A stretch of 64,000 nt of DNA. Origin: a virus. Each line of letters opens with the position of its first letter. The first letter of the stretch is position 1. This document shows positions 53,938 through 63,418 of this stretch, piece by piece. Where the stretch lies: positions 1 through 64,000 of the IMG/VR virus record IMGVR_UViG_3300042445_001170; one strand, written 5' to 3'. The notes beneath the pieces were generated by a model. It saw only the letters and a list, made by a program, of their open reading frames with translations. It had not been told where the DNA came from and did not search any database. The position numbers and the translations under genes are program-made.

Positions 53938-55736
53938 ATTATTTGCATCCTGTCCATTGCTTCTCTTAAGTCTTCAGGCATTCTTGGCGCCCTAATCATA
54001 TTATAACTTGTTGTTTCAGGATCATCTTTTGATCCAAAATCATTATCGTAACTCATTGATTCATATGTATGTATATTTATCTCTTGGTTATTATCAAACT
54101 TTGTTCTGCTTATTGAATTAAATATAGCGCCACATGTAGCATCTGCTAAGTCCTTAGAGCCTTTTCTTGGGTGGTCCACCCTGTCTCTCATAATTCTAAG
54201 CTGGCAGAGTTCGTCAATAAGCAAAGGTATATGTGGGCCAATCAATCTTTCTTCCGCAACGATCATAGCCATATCATCATAATGTTTTTTAGCGACAGAC
54301 AGAATCTCTGTATTGATGCCATATTGTTTTAGTTGTTGCATCATATCATGAGAGTTCCATCTGTCAAAGGTACATACTGCTATATTGAATCCCCTTGTTT
54401 TAAGAGACAGAATATAGTCTTTTACTTCAGTAAAATCTACAGATTTATCTGGGGTCGGGGTCCAGTATCTAACAGCGTCAATCTCCACAATTGGAGCAGG
54501 CTGTGAATATGTGTCTGTTACTTTAACATTGACCCACCTATTAACGTGTGCCATAGTAACGGCACAATGGTCATGCTTCTGCGCTAAGTCTACATGGATA
54601 TAATATTTTTTATCTGGGTCTGGAAGAAACCACTCCTCCAGTCTTCCAAATGTATCTACTGCTATTTGTCCTACGCTAAAAGCTTTTTCTACTTTTTCTC
54701 TTGATTTAAAAAATGCATCAACTGCGTCAGGTGGCATGCAAGCAAATCTTGATAAAGCGTCTGTTGGGTTTGTATAGAAGGCTGTCTTAAAGTCATCAAT
54801 TTTTCTAACTGGGTTGATCTCCCAAGTCGGGCGCTTAATAGCATATACTTTAGGTATCTTGTAAGATATGATATGGTCTTCTTCCCACTGTATTTCAAAC
54901 TCATTGCCATCCGTCCCATCAGGAATCTCTTCATACATTTTAAACTTATGTTCCCTGATTACCGTTTCCTTTTCGCCAATTACAGCATCATATCTTTGCT
55001 GAATATAATCATTCTTAAATCTAGGAAATGAAAGCAATATAACTTTGCCAAAATCTGGGAAACGTGAGTCAACGGATGCCCTGTACATGTCATAAACTGC
55101 ACTACCAGTTTTTGCTTGATCATGGCCAGTTGTATTTTCAATTGCAAATCCAGATATCTCGTCAAGAATAACAACTATAACGTTGTATCCTTCCCACGCC
55201 TCTCTTTCCGAGTGCCCAGAGTGAACTGTGATTGCCTTGTCAAACTGTATTTCAGATGCCTTTGCATAGTATTTACCAACAAACCATGGAGACTTGTCTA
55301 TTCGGCTTCTAAAGCCTTTAAAAAACACATTGCTTGCTTGCTGCGAGTTTATAGCAATATTAATTATATCAATTGAGTCACCAGGAGGCTTGCCATAATA
55401 TGTTGCTGGGTCTTTTAAACATAGTAGTAAATAAACTATGTAGGCTACAGCAATTGTTGAGCAATAATCTTTTCCAGAGCCTTTACCTAATTGTGCTACA
55501 ACTTCATTAGCGGTTTGTTTAAATCTAATAGCACCTTCTTCTTCACCAAATAATTTTTTTAGCGTAGACTCTTTATAAATCTGAGAGCTTTTTTCAATTA
55601 AAGTATACTGATACTCTGATAGGGGCGGCAAGCCCAAGTAGTTTGGATCATTTACAAATGTCCTTAAATCTACTGGCTTTTCTTCAAACTCTTCACCGTC
55701 CAGAATATCTATTAAGTCAGAAAAATCAAAGGTCAT
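53934..55736 (-). CDS. terL: terminase large subunit
   Basis: 600 residues. Walker A GKGSGKD at 84-90, Walker B VIVVILDE at 186-193, and a C-terminal RNase-H-like nuclease with D383 (HVDLAQ), D458 (CTFDRW) and a late DLADA Asp near 553. Packages DNA with the small terminase encoded upstream. Overlaps the upstream gene by 4 nt. Confidence 0.95.
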   Translation of the reverse strand: MTFDFSDLIDILDGEEFEEKPVDLRTFVNDPNYLGLPPLSEYQYTLIEKSSQIYKESTLKKLFGEEEGAIRFKQTANEVVAQLGKGSGKDYCSTIAVAYIVYLLLCLKDPATYYGKPPGDSIDIINIAINSQQASNVFFKGFRSRIDKSPWFVGKYYAKASEIQFDKAITVHSGHSEREAWEGYNVIVVILDEISGFAIENTTGHDQAKTGSAVYDMYRASVDSRFPDFGKVILLSFPRFKNDYIQQRYDAVIGEKETVIREHKFKMYEEIPDGTDGNEFEIQWEEDHIISYKIPKVYAIKRPTWEINPVRKIDDFKTAFYTNPTDALSRFACMPPDAVDAFFKSREKVEKAFSVGQIAVDTFGRLEEWFLPDPDKKYYIHVDLAQKHDHCAVTMAHVNRWVNVKVTDTYSQPAPIVEIDAVRYWTPTPDKSVDFTEVKDYILSLKTRGFNIAVCTFDRWNSHDMMQQLKQYGINTEILSVAKKHYDDMAMIVAEERLIGPHIPLLIDELCQLRIMRDRVDHPRKGSKDLADATCGAIFNSISRTKFDNNQEINIHTYESMSYDNDFGSKDDPETTSYNMIRAPRMPEDLREAMDRMQII

Positions 55737-56326
55737 TTTACACCCAATGGGACATCAATATATACAAAAATTTTATTAGAGTGTGTATATCTTATATCAC
55801 TCTCTAAGGCCAGCACCTCATGAGATATGTCTGATCTATGAATTAGCATATCACCCTTTTCTGGTTTGTATTGCATTCCAATCTCTGGGTACGATATCTC
55901 TGCGCCATCATAATCATTAAAATAAAATATAACGCCATGGGTAGTATATTCAGCTGGGTATACGGTATCGCCCTCTTTTACACTTAAGTTAGCTTCAAGC
56001 AAATGAATTGAGTCATGGTTATCTTTATGAAGATTCCATGTCTGGCCTTTTATAAATTTTACAAGGCTAAGGTTTTCTCCAAGATAAAAATCTTTTTTTA
56101 AAATAGATTTTAAATGGTTGTGCACTGGGAGTAAATGGCTTATTTGTTTCTTGGTAGATTTATACCAATCTCTTTCAAACCACATGTTGTCTGGGACGCT
56201 ACTTGCAACACCAGTAATAGAATCACAATCCTGATCAGAAATAAATTTTTTATACACCCATATGCCATCACTTAATTTTTTAAAATTGTCTACGCTTGCA
56301 GAAAATGGAAATGTATTAGACAGCAT
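55733..56326 (-). CDS. 2OG-Fe(II) oxygenase
   Basis: 197 residues. H100 and D102 (LHKDNH), H169 (ISHEVL), R179 (RYTHSN). An oxygenase gene wedged between the two terminase genes is an odd location. Confidence 0.85.
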   Translation of the reverse strand: MLSNTFPFSASVDNFKKLSDGIWVYKKFISDQDCDSITGVASSVPDNMWFERDWYKSTKKQISHLLPVHNHLKSILKKDFYLGENLSLVKFIKGQTWNLHKDNHDSIHLLEANLSVKEGDTVYPAEYTTHGVIFYFNDYDGAEISYPEIGMQYKPEKGDMLIHRSDISHEVLALESDIRYTHSNKIFVYIDVPLGVK

Positions 56327-56852
56327 CTGACTCGTGAATCAGAACGCTCTCAACAATACCTGTTATTTGAGATAATCTTTTTGCAACATCTAGTTTGCAT
56401 TTAGGGCACCCAGCAGTCACTTCTTTTAGGATTCCAACAAGGATGTCTTGCTTCCTTTCAGTTTCGGCAATTTGAGATGCAATCTGAGTATTCTCAAGAA
56501 CTCCGACTGACTGTAGCATTGCTATTCTTTTTGTTTCAATGTCTGCAATTAATTTAAGGGCGCCAGCCTTTACACTAAGCTGTCCCTGTGTATCAGCATC
56601 TTCTACTGTTTTCCAGGCTTCTTTAATTAACATTGCATAATGCTCATCCGCACCAGATATTGCCTCTCTTGCACGGTCTCTTAAGTTGGTATCATTATGG
56701 ACCACGGACTTCCATTCATCAACATACTCAAGAACCTCTTTTCTAGAGAATCCAGTAAGTGTTGCTATTTGTGTTGCCGAGTTACCCTTTAATAATTCCT
56801 GAACAACCTTGTTCATTCTGTCAAAGTGTACGGCAGGCTCTAATTCGCTCAT
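56316..56852 (-). CDS. putative terminase small subunit
   Basis: 178 residues: N-terminal helix-turn-helix (~22-45, NSATQIATLTGFSRKEV), long helical middle, then a C-terminal CPKC. Position next to terL and the HTH fit terS; an intervening oxygenase gene lies between them. Confidence 0.65.
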   Translation of the reverse strand: MSELEPAVHFDRMNKVVQELLKGNSATQIATLTGFSRKEVLEYVDEWKSVVHNDTNLRDRAREAISGADEHYAMLIKEAWKTVEDADTQGQLSVKAGALKLIADIETKRIAMLQSVGVLENTQIASQIAETERKQDILVGILKEVTAGCPKCKLDVAKRLSQITGIVESVLIHESDAV

Positions 56853-56879
56853 ATATAAATTATACCATGTTTTAGTTGA

Positions 56880-57206
56880 CTAAGACTTATTGGCAATTTT
56901 AAGAAGAATCAGATACCCAATTAAATCATCTATGTCATTATCTCCTGGAAAAGCTTGATCATTTTGAATCCTATTTAGCTTATCATCAATACGAACTCTA
57001 ATCTGCTCTGTTGAATCCGCCTTTGAAAATATACGGATTGGATCAAGAGCAGAGTTGCCATAGGACACATTTTTTTTAATTAGCATTTCTGCCATCTCTA
57101 AGCACTCTACAATTATCTTATGTCCAGAAGGAGCATCTGTTGCTATTAGCTGTAGGTCTGTTATCCAAGCCTGGTATCCGCCAGCCTTGTTTGGATAATC
57201 TGTCAT
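56880..57206 (-). CDS. Nmad1/DUF1599-like protein
   Basis: 108 residues. NVSYGNSALDPIRIFS, then RIDDKLNRI and DDLIGYL match a small nucleotide-modification-associated family. Could be related to nucleotide or DNA base modification. Confidence 0.65.
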   Translation of the reverse strand: MTDYPNKAGGYQAWITDLQLIATDAPSGHKIIVECLEMAEMLIKKNVSYGNSALDPIRIFSKADSTEQIRVRIDDKLNRIQNDQAFPGDNDIDDLIGYLILLKIANKS

Positions 57207-57207
57207 T

Positions 57208-57741
57208 TTATTCCTTTGGCTTTAATACTGCAATGAACTGCTCATTATTGTTTAGATCAGTATTTGTAGTTAGTATGTCAATGATAAAATATCTTTCGAG
57301 AATTGTCAAGATGTCTTTATTTCCATCATCCATGAGTCTGCGTCCGTGAACCACAAATCTGTTTGACATATTAACAATATCTTCTAGGTATGGAACTAGG
57401 TACTCTTCTTCAATATGGTCTAGTACAGAAAGAGCAAGTATCGCATCAAACTTTTTTGTCTTTAAGCTATCCCAGTCAGATGTGTATTTTACCCTAGATT
57501 TATCAAATAGTCCATCAAAGTTGTCTACAAGATCTACAACATTGGGTATATCGTATGCTGTTACATGGTTGAATGTCTGAAGAATAGAGTCTAGGTTTCT
57601 TCCAACTCCCGCACCAAATTCAAGAGCAGATTTTCCTTCTCTCATTGCATCAATAACTTCATTGTATACAGAGGTTTTGTTTAGCTCAGTAAAATAATCT
57701 ATGCCATTTTGCCCAACAAGAGCATCCCAAAAATCTTTCAT
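57208..57741 (-). CDS. SAM-dependent methyltransferase-like protein
   Basis: 177 residues. LEFGAGVGRN near 40-49 is the SAM-binding loop; DAILALSVLDHIEEE near 104-118 fits motif 4. Substrate unknown. Confidence 0.75.
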   Translation of the reverse strand: MKDFWDALVGQNGIDYFTELNKTSVYNEVIDAMREGKSALEFGAGVGRNLDSILQTFNHVTAYDIPNVVDLVDNFDGLFDKSRVKYTSDWDSLKTKKFDAILALSVLDHIEEEYLVPYLEDIVNMSNRFVVHGRRLMDDGNKDILTILERYFIIDILTTNTDLNNNEQFIAVLKPKE

Positions 57742-57884
57742 TTTTTTCTAACCAACCCGAATTCCTGTAAATATCTCTGTATAGTCATAGCAGAGACCCC
57801 GCATTCTTTTCCTATTTCAGTAACAGTTTTCTTTTGAACAATATATTTTCTATACAGCCAATCTTTACTTTGATATAATTTCAT
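57738..57884 (-). CDS. small helix-turn-helix protein
   Basis: 48 residues: KKTVTEIGKECGVSAMTIQR is a clear HTH, basic. It could be a regulator or a relic of a homing endonuclease. Confidence 0.6.
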   Translation of the reverse strand: MKLYQSKDWLYRKYIVQKKTVTEIGKECGVSAMTIQRYLQEFGLVRKK

Positions 57885-58447
57885 CTTTTTGTAAGCACCT
57901 GGTTGCTGTAGTGTGCTATGCCAAAACTATCTGCAACATCAAAATCTGAAATCTGTAGGGAATACTTTTTATTAAAGTAGTCTACAGTTCTTTGCTTACG
58001 CATATTCCTTAATTGATTCTTGTACCATGAGTCTGCATACCCTGGGTTTGCCAACCTTATTGCAGACTTTTCATCTTTTGTAGGATTTTTGTTGCCAATG
58101 TAGGCCTGCCATGCGGATGGGCTAATGGTGATAACCTTAGCGCCAGTAGACATTAGCTCAGCAATAACAACTCCATAGACATATGATAATTTTATCACAG
58201 CATCAGGTGATCTGACAAGTATGGCACCTTCAACTACTATATAATCACTCTTAAGCTCATCTAACATCATTGCCATTTTATTTTTTGCATCGTAAATTTT
58301 TTCATATATGTCTTCACCGACTAGGTTGATCTTACCCCACTTAAGAGGTACATCGCCTTCCATTAAACAAAAGGCTATAGAGTTTGTTGAAGCATCTATG
58401 CCCAAAACCCTATTTGCTTTTGTTTTTACAAGGCTAGCTAATTTCAT
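57881..58447 (-). CDS. RuvC-like Holliday junction resolvase
   Basis: 188 residues. GIDASTNS at 16-23, VVEGAI near 71, and a C-terminal DVADSFGIA (~170) give the acidic RNase-H-fold catalytic set. Resolves recombination intermediates before packaging. Confidence 0.8.
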   Translation of the reverse strand: MKLASLVKTKANRVLGIDASTNSIAFCLMEGDVPLKWGKINLVGEDIYEKIYDAKNKMAMMLDELKSDYIVVEGAILVRSPDAVIKLSYVYGVVIAELMSTGAKVITISPSAWQAYIGNKNPTKDEKSAIRLANPGYADSWYKNQLRNMRKQRTVDYFNKKYSLQISDFDVADSFGIAHYSNQVLTKR

Positions 58448-58712
58448 CGAGGATGTCCTGCAATAACTTTCTGGCCTTGGAGTTAGTCTCTTTTAGACAT
58501 GAAGAGCAAATGTCGTCTGAATTATATCTGCTTAGCTGCGATTTACATTTTTTGCAAAGTCTTACTGCGCCCTTTTTGATAGCCTTTTTCTCATAATACT
58601 TTTGCATAATTCTTTTATTAGTTGCAACTCGGCAACATTCGTCAGAACAATACTTTTGATTATGTGTTTTTGAATCAAACTCTTTGGCACATTCGGTATT
58701 AGCGCAAATCAT
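58434..58712 (-). CDS. zinc-ribbon protein
   Basis: 92 residues with C..C near 3-8, CSDEC near 22 and CKKC...CSSC; two zinc knuckles. Overlaps both neighbours. Confidence 0.6.
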   Translation of the reverse strand: MICANTECAKEFDSKTHNQKYCSDECCRVATNKRIMQKYYEKKAIKKGAVRLCKKCKSQLSRYNSDDICSSCLKETNSKARKLLQDILDEIS

Positions 58713-59500
58713 ATTTTGGGCACCTTATATAAATCTATTTCAACTGTACCGACTGGACCAGACTTGTCATAGCAAGCTTTTTTAACTGGGCAATACGTGC
58801 AAGGCATCTTAGACTTTGTAGATCCTGCTGGCCTTACTGGAAGTTCTCCATTTTTAAAGTTATCCCAGACTTGCTCCATCCATGCGAAAGCTTCTTCAAT
58901 TATTGCCTTGTTCTTTTCATTCATTGAAATTGGAATAATTAATATCTCTTGGGTGTTCTTGTTTTCATATAGAAAGAACCCCTCTTTAGCATTCTTTAGC
59001 TTCATATAGGTTAACAGCTGAAGCATGTGGTTAGCTGATGACTTCATCTCCGACTGTCTGGTATCCCAAACCTCTTGCTTTGCCGTTTTAATTTCACCAA
59101 TTACAGTTTCGCCATCATACTCCATAATTAGATCGATAAACCCTCTGATAGGTGGATATTCGTTAACAATCTCTTCTTCCTCAGCTTTCCACTCAGGCAT
59201 TGTGCTGATGAGCTTCTGGAGTCTTTCGTGGGCCTGTGTGCCTTGAGCCATGTTTGCAACTGCTACGGCGTCATTATCATCAATAAATACAGCACCAGAA
59301 AAAGCCATGTACCAATATCTTGGGCATGTGCCATGACCGTATCCAAGGGAGCTTGGGCTAAATGACTTCTTGGTCATCTCTCCATCTGCTCTTTTGGTAT
59401 TGCGATAAGACTCATCAAGTAATGCAGCAAATTTTTCTGGGTCGAAGAATTTTCCAGTGTGCTTTTTAAACTTAAGGTTCTTTACAATATCTCTAGCCAT
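58709..59500 (-). CDS. Cas4/RecB-like PD-(D/E)XK exonuclease
   Basis: 263 residues. GFIDLIMEYDGETVIGEIKT carries the D...ExK motif near 118-137; a Cys at TCPRYW and a C-terminal CTYCPVKKAC suggest the Cas4-type 4Fe-4S clamp. Probably acts with RecA in recombination. Confidence 0.8.
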   Translation of the reverse strand: MARDIVKNLKFKKHTGKFFDPEKFAALLDESYRNTKRADGEMTKKSFSPSSLGYGHGTCPRYWYMAFSGAVFIDDNDAVAVANMAQGTQAHERLQKLISTMPEWKAEEEEIVNEYPPIRGFIDLIMEYDGETVIGEIKTAKQEVWDTRQSEMKSSANHMLQLLTYMKLKNAKEGFFLYENKNTQEILIIPISMNEKNKAIIEEAFAWMEQVWDNFKNGELPVRPAGSTKSKMPCTYCPVKKACYDKSGPVGTVEIDLYKVPKI

Positions 59501-59839
59501 TTATGAGTTATACCTAACGACATACTTAAGTGCATCTACAAGTTTGTCTATGGACTCCTTTACTGAGTAATATACATTTTTCTTATTGTTATTTACGGTT
59601 CCTGCTTTGTCCTTAGCAATTGTTGAATATACTGAAGACATCACTGCAAACTTAGTAGACATAGCCTGAAGCTCCATTATAAGCATTGGGGCCTTTGCTG
59701 ATGGTACATCTGGAGTCATTAGTAGCTTAACAACAATAGCAAGTGCCTTATCAAGATGCTCATCTTGCATATATTCATGCAGATCATTGAACTCAGTGAT
59801 ATCACTAATTAGTTGAAGTGTATTTTTATCTTCCGCCAT
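59501..59839 (-). CDS. hypothetical protein
   Basis: 112 residues from MAEDKNTLQLISDI; AAAGG precedes it. Helical, no motif. In the recombination cluster. Confidence 0.6.
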   Translation of the reverse strand: MAEDKNTLQLISDITEFNDLHEYMQDEHLDKALAIVVKLLMTPDVPSAKAPMLIMELQAMSTKFAVMSSVYSTIAKDKAGTVNNNKKNVYYSVKESIDKLVDALKYVVRYNS

Positions 59840-59930
59840 CTTTAATCCTTTTGTCCCACTTGTCAATGAATAGCCCAATTGGGTACCCTAATGTAAATCC
59901 TACCATTAATCCTAAAAGAAAGATAGTCAT
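59826..59930 (-). CDS. tiny membrane peptide
   Basis: 34 residues, one membrane helix then a basic tail (DKWDKRIKDGGR). Overlaps the next gene by 14 nt. Confidence 0.5.
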   Translation of the reverse strand: MTIFLLGLMVGFTLGYPIGLFIDKWDKRIKDGGR

Positions 59931-60898
59931 CTTAATCTTCCGTCAACATATATATGATTTTCTTTTGCAACTTCAACTTTAATTGAAGGGTTTACATCTT
60001 GCCACACGGTTCCTTCAATACGAACTTCACGGTCATATATTCCAGTAGAAACCTTTGCCTGCACATCTTCATCTACTAAACGCAGCCATTCTTCTTCACC
60101 ATACTTGGCAATACCATCTGCCCATTCTTGTGATCCTGGGTAGTCCCACTGTGCAAAAACTCTTACAAAAACTTTTTTGTTTCCTTCGGTTACTGCTTTT
60201 GCTGAATGGAAATATGGTATTCCTGATGGGAATACTGTGACGTCGCCTACACCTGGCTTATATGTAACAACATTTGGGATCTCATCAATTTCATTTAAGA
60301 ATTCCACTTCTCCACCAGTATAGTCATCATTCACGTATATCGTGATTGTGATAATCTGCTGGGCTCTTGGCTGACCAACTCTGTGCTTATGTGCGTCAGT
60401 GTGAAACGTAATTGCAAGATTTTTCTCTGCATGTATGTCGTGCTTTAAAACCTCAATGACTGAGTAGTGCATTCTTGTTGAGCCAGGTCCATTAAGCTCC
60501 CAATTATCAATATACTCTGGCCAGTATCCAGACTCTGACCACTCATTAATATAGTCATCAAAAACTATTTTAAATATAGAATACAGCTTTTCTCTGAAGT
60601 CATATAGAAACTTAATGTTTTCATCTTCAATTACATTTGGTCTATGCTTAAAATTAAAAAATGTCTTTTTGCCAAATGTATGCCATGGGACCCATTTATT
60701 TATAGGCGAATTATCTCTTTGCTCTATCGGTAGAGTTCCATGATTGTCTCCTCTTGTCGAGTCTTCCTCATGCACAATCTCAAACTCACTAGTATCATTT
60801 TCATATAAGTCCATTAAGTCATAAAACCTCTTTAGCTCATTTTTATCAAAAAGATCTCTATATATAACAACCTGCGGCATAACCTGATATTTATTCAT
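59927..60898 (-). CDS. 2OG-Fe(II) oxygenase
   Basis: 323 residues, the longest of the seven. H166 and D168 (FHTDAH), H231 (YFHSAK), R246 (VFVRVFAQW), with YTGGEVEF between. The C-terminal ~70 residues are an extra domain of unknown role. Confidence 0.85.
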   Translation of the reverse strand: MNKYQVMPQVVIYRDLFDKNELKRFYDLMDLYENDTSEFEIVHEEDSTRGDNHGTLPIEQRDNSPINKWVPWHTFGKKTFFNFKHRPNVIEDENIKFLYDFREKLYSIFKIVFDDYINEWSESGYWPEYIDNWELNGPGSTRMHYSVIEVLKHDIHAEKNLAITFHTDAHKHRVGQPRAQQIITITIYVNDDYTGGEVEFLNEIDEIPNVVTYKPGVGDVTVFPSGIPYFHSAKAVTEGNKKVFVRVFAQWDYPGSQEWADGIAKYGEEEWLRLVDEDVQAKVSTGIYDREVRIEGTVWQDVNPSIKVEVAKENHIYVDGRLR

Positions 60899-61196
60899 TG
60901 TGTTCCTCCCAGAACTGTATTAACTCTTCTAAAACCGACCACTCTATTATTCCCAGCCTAACCTTAGACTCAGAACCAATAATAATTTTTAGCGCTGGGT
61001 GCATGTCCCTGTTTACCTTAAAGGTATCTGTGCATATCTTTGCCCAGTTATCTTTATTCAAAGTAAAAGAAACGCCAGCTTCTTTATAGTCTACAAGGAA
61101 TTGCTTCCACTGTGCATCACCCTTTTGATAGTCACCTCTACCAGAATTTTTTTGTGCTTTTGCGCCATCTCTTTTAACTTCAGCTCTCTCAGACAT
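60891..61196 (-). CDS. Hjc-like PD-(D/E)XK nuclease
   Basis: 101 residues. NSGRGDYQKGDAQWKQFLVD then YK and a W-rich helix match archaeal Hjc-type or short Holliday-junction nucleases. A second resolvase candidate beside the RuvC-like gene. Confidence 0.65.
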   Translation of the reverse strand: MSERAEVKRDGAKAQKNSGRGDYQKGDAQWKQFLVDYKEAGVSFTLNKDNWAKICTDTFKVNRDMHPALKIIIGSESKVRLGIIEWSVLEELIQFWEEHNE

Positions 61197-61393
61197 TATC
61201 CAACCGAATACCTTGTCTCATGTCCATCTTTACATTTCCAATACATTTCCATTGTTTGATTATTAAATTGATATGTATCAACATATAAATCACACTTAGA
61301 ACAGGGTCTCATTTGTTCTATAACTTCAACCCTTTCATCAAGAGGCACTGTTTCAATAGTAGATTTGCTTAAAAACTCATCAAGATTTGGCAC
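61196..61393 (-). CDS. zinc-binding-type protein (GTG start)
   Basis: 65 residues from a GTG at 61393 preceded by GAGGA. CSKC near 30 and CKDGH near 54. Overlaps recA by 14 nt. Confidence 0.55.
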   Translation of the reverse strand: MPNLDEFLSKSTIETVPLDERVEVIEQMRPCSKCDLYVDTYQFNNQTMEMYWKCKDGHETRYSVG

Positions 61394-62384
61394 TGATATC
61401 CTCAATTAGACTGTCAACAACCTCTGGGTTATCACGTAAATATTGAACTGCCTTTGCACGTCCTTGAAGTCTTTCTCCATTAACAGTATACCAAGCGCCG
61501 CCCTTTTCAATTGCTCCGACCATTTCTGCAACATCAAGAGTTTCCCCAACTAAGTCTACTCCTAGTGAGTCTCCTTGGTAGTAGAAATCGTATTGTCCAG
61601 ATAAGTTAGGGGGGCCGAGCTTGTTGTAATCAATAATCCAATTGACTGGTCTGCCAACCCTTTGTTCAATAATTTTGTCACCGACCCTAATGCCAGCTTT
61701 GATAGCATTAGCCTCAGCCTCAGAAGACCAAAGCTTAATGACGGTGGAAGAGAAGAACTTGACTGCCATTCCTCCTGTCGGTATATGGGAGGCATGCATA
61801 GATCCAAACTGATTTCTCTGTTGTGAGATGAGTACCAATAATGTGTTCTTGTTTGCATAGTTTAACATTTTGACTGCGTGAGTCATATCCTTTGCTTCAG
61901 CGCCGATTTGCTTTGTGTCTTGCAAATCTTTCATTTCATTTCCATCTTTTTCAAAATAAATAGCTGGCAAGAGTGCTGAAATAGAATCAACAACAATAAT
62001 ATCTACACCAGCATCCATTAGCTTTGTTGCTACATCGACCATATCGTTAACGGTTTTTGCTGGTGAGTAAATAAGGGAAGAAGAATCTACTCCAAGCATT
62101 TCTGCCCATGACTGATCGTACGATGCCTCTGCATCAATCCACGCACAAGTTTTACCTTCTTTTTGTGCGAGGGCAATCATCTGCAAACAAAATGAAGACT
62201 TTCCTGCAGATTTGTTTCCCCAAACAAGAACTTGTCTACCATAGCCTAATCCACCTTTGAGGGCCATGTTTAAGCCAATGCTAGGTGTCTTTTGCTTTTC
62301 AACTTTTACATCTTGTGCTGCTTTTACTCTTGCTCTTGTTTTTGGATCTAATCCCGCTAGGATGTCATCAATCGCTATAGTCAT
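61380..62384 (-). CDS. recA: RecA-like recombinase
   Basis: 334 residues. Walker A GNKSAGKS at 56-63, IIVVDSIS Walker B near 130, and the L2/core segments typical of RecA. Phage recombination and replication fork repair. Confidence 0.92.
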   Translation of the reverse strand: MTIAIDDILAGLDPKTRARVKAAQDVKVEKQKTPSIGLNMALKGGLGYGRQVLVWGNKSAGKSSFCLQMIALAQKEGKTCAWIDAEASYDQSWAEMLGVDSSSLIYSPAKTVNDMVDVATKLMDAGVDIIVVDSISALLPAIYFEKDGNEMKDLQDTKQIGAEAKDMTHAVKMLNYANKNTLLVLISQQRNQFGSMHASHIPTGGMAVKFFSSTVIKLWSSEAEANAIKAGIRVGDKIIEQRVGRPVNWIIDYNKLGPPNLSGQYDFYYQGDSLGVDLVGETLDVAEMVGAIEKGGAWYTVNGERLQGRAKAVQYLRDNPEVVDSLIEDISAKS

Positions 62385-62416
62385 TTATTGTCTCTCTCTT
62401 TGATACAATTATATCA

Positions 62417-62806
62417 TTAAAATAAATTGCCGTGAAGCTTTGGTCTAGCCTTATTTTTTTCCATTTTTTTAAACAAAACTTCGTCAAGGCTGTGTTCTAC
62501 GAATCCGCCATTTCTCATTGATGCATAAAGATCAAGAGTTCTAATTAAGATGTCAACCATCTCTTCTACAATTTCTTCCGACCCTTTATTTTTTCTAATA
62601 GCCTCCAGCACCTCTGTTACTTCAGAATGCACTAATGCCAACTTATTCCCAAACACATCAAAGTTTTTTGGTTGATCCCAAAAACCTTTTTCAATTGCAG
62701 TTTCATGAAGCAGCGCAGAAAGAACATCAAGTCCATAATCTGTTGCTAGCTCTATTTCTTTATTCGAAACTTTCAATGAGCTGGTTGTTATTAAACCCTG
62801 ATCCAT
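62417..62806 (-). CDS. MazG-like nucleotide pyrophosphohydrolase
   Basis: 129 residues. KLALVHSEVTEVLEAIRK then EMVDILIRTLDL gives the ExxE...ExxD metal set. Known for MazG: dNTP/ppGpp hydrolysis; in phages it may blunt host stress signalling. Confidence 0.75.
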   Translation of the reverse strand: MDQGLITTSSLKVSNKEIELATDYGLDVLSALLHETAIEKGFWDQPKNFDVFGNKLALVHSEVTEVLEAIRKNKGSEEIVEEMVDILIRTLDLYASMRNGGFVEHSLDEVLFKKMEKNKARPKLHGNLF

Positions 62807-62993
62807 CTTTATCCTTTAGTTTAAATTTAAAAGATTGACTATCTGAATCGTAATCAACCTGCAACTCCTTATCTTCTGTTGCTGCATCAATAAATGATGC
62901 TGAGGGAATAGATATTTCTTTTTGAACTTCTAAAATTGCCACTAAAATCTTTGAAACATTTAGAGATGCAAAAATATCCTGCTCTTCTGTCAT
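62760..62993 (-). CDS. small paralogue family member A
   Basis: 77 residues. The NVSKILVAILEVQKEISIP stretch and a C-terminal beta part match the two larger neighbours (62990-63418, 63405-63764). Function unknown. Overlaps the MazG-like gene. Confidence 0.6.
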   Translation of the reverse strand: MTEEQDIFASLNVSKILVAILEVQKEISIPSASFIDAATEDKELQVDYDSDSQSFKFKLKDKDGSGFNNNQLIESFE

Positions 62994-63418
62994 TTAATTT
63001 CTCCTTGAACTGGCTTAATGCTATGGACGTTCCATGGCCTTCTAATTGAAAAGAAACCCATTGTTTCTCTTTTTTTCTGAGCCTCGATGCCATCTTCATG
63101 GCTGACTAGGTTCATTGAAACTTTATCTGTTTGGGGGTCAAACTTAACAACAACGTGTCCGCCTAGATCTTTGATGTAATCAAAAAAATCTGGGTCGTAT
63201 GGGTTTACTGCTGTGTCATTAGGAGGCAAGTCATACTTATTTAAATGAGTAACCTGATCTCTATCAAAAACAACCTCTCCAAAATTTTGAAATATCAAGG
63301 TTAGCAATGAAGATGCGTTCAGTCTATGAAAGAAATCTTCAACCTCATTGCTTCTTCTTTCGCATTCTTCTCTGCTTACTGTTACTCCGTCATCCATAAA
63401 GACATCATGAGTGTGCAT
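62990..63418 (-). CDS. small paralogue family member B
   Basis: 142 residues from MHTHDVFMDDGV; AGGTGG precedes it. Residues ~30-125 align with member C (NASSLLTLIFQNFG versus NASNMLTAILKTAG, FDYIKDLGGHV versus MDYIKENGGYV). Confidence 0.6.
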   Translation of the reverse strand: MHTHDVFMDDGVTVSREECERRSNEVEDFFHRLNASSLLTLIFQNFGEVVFDRDQVTHLNKYDLPPNDTAVNPYDPDFFDYIKDLGGHVVVKFDPQTDKVSMNLVSHEDGIEAQKKRETMGFFSIRRPWNVHSIKPVQGEIK

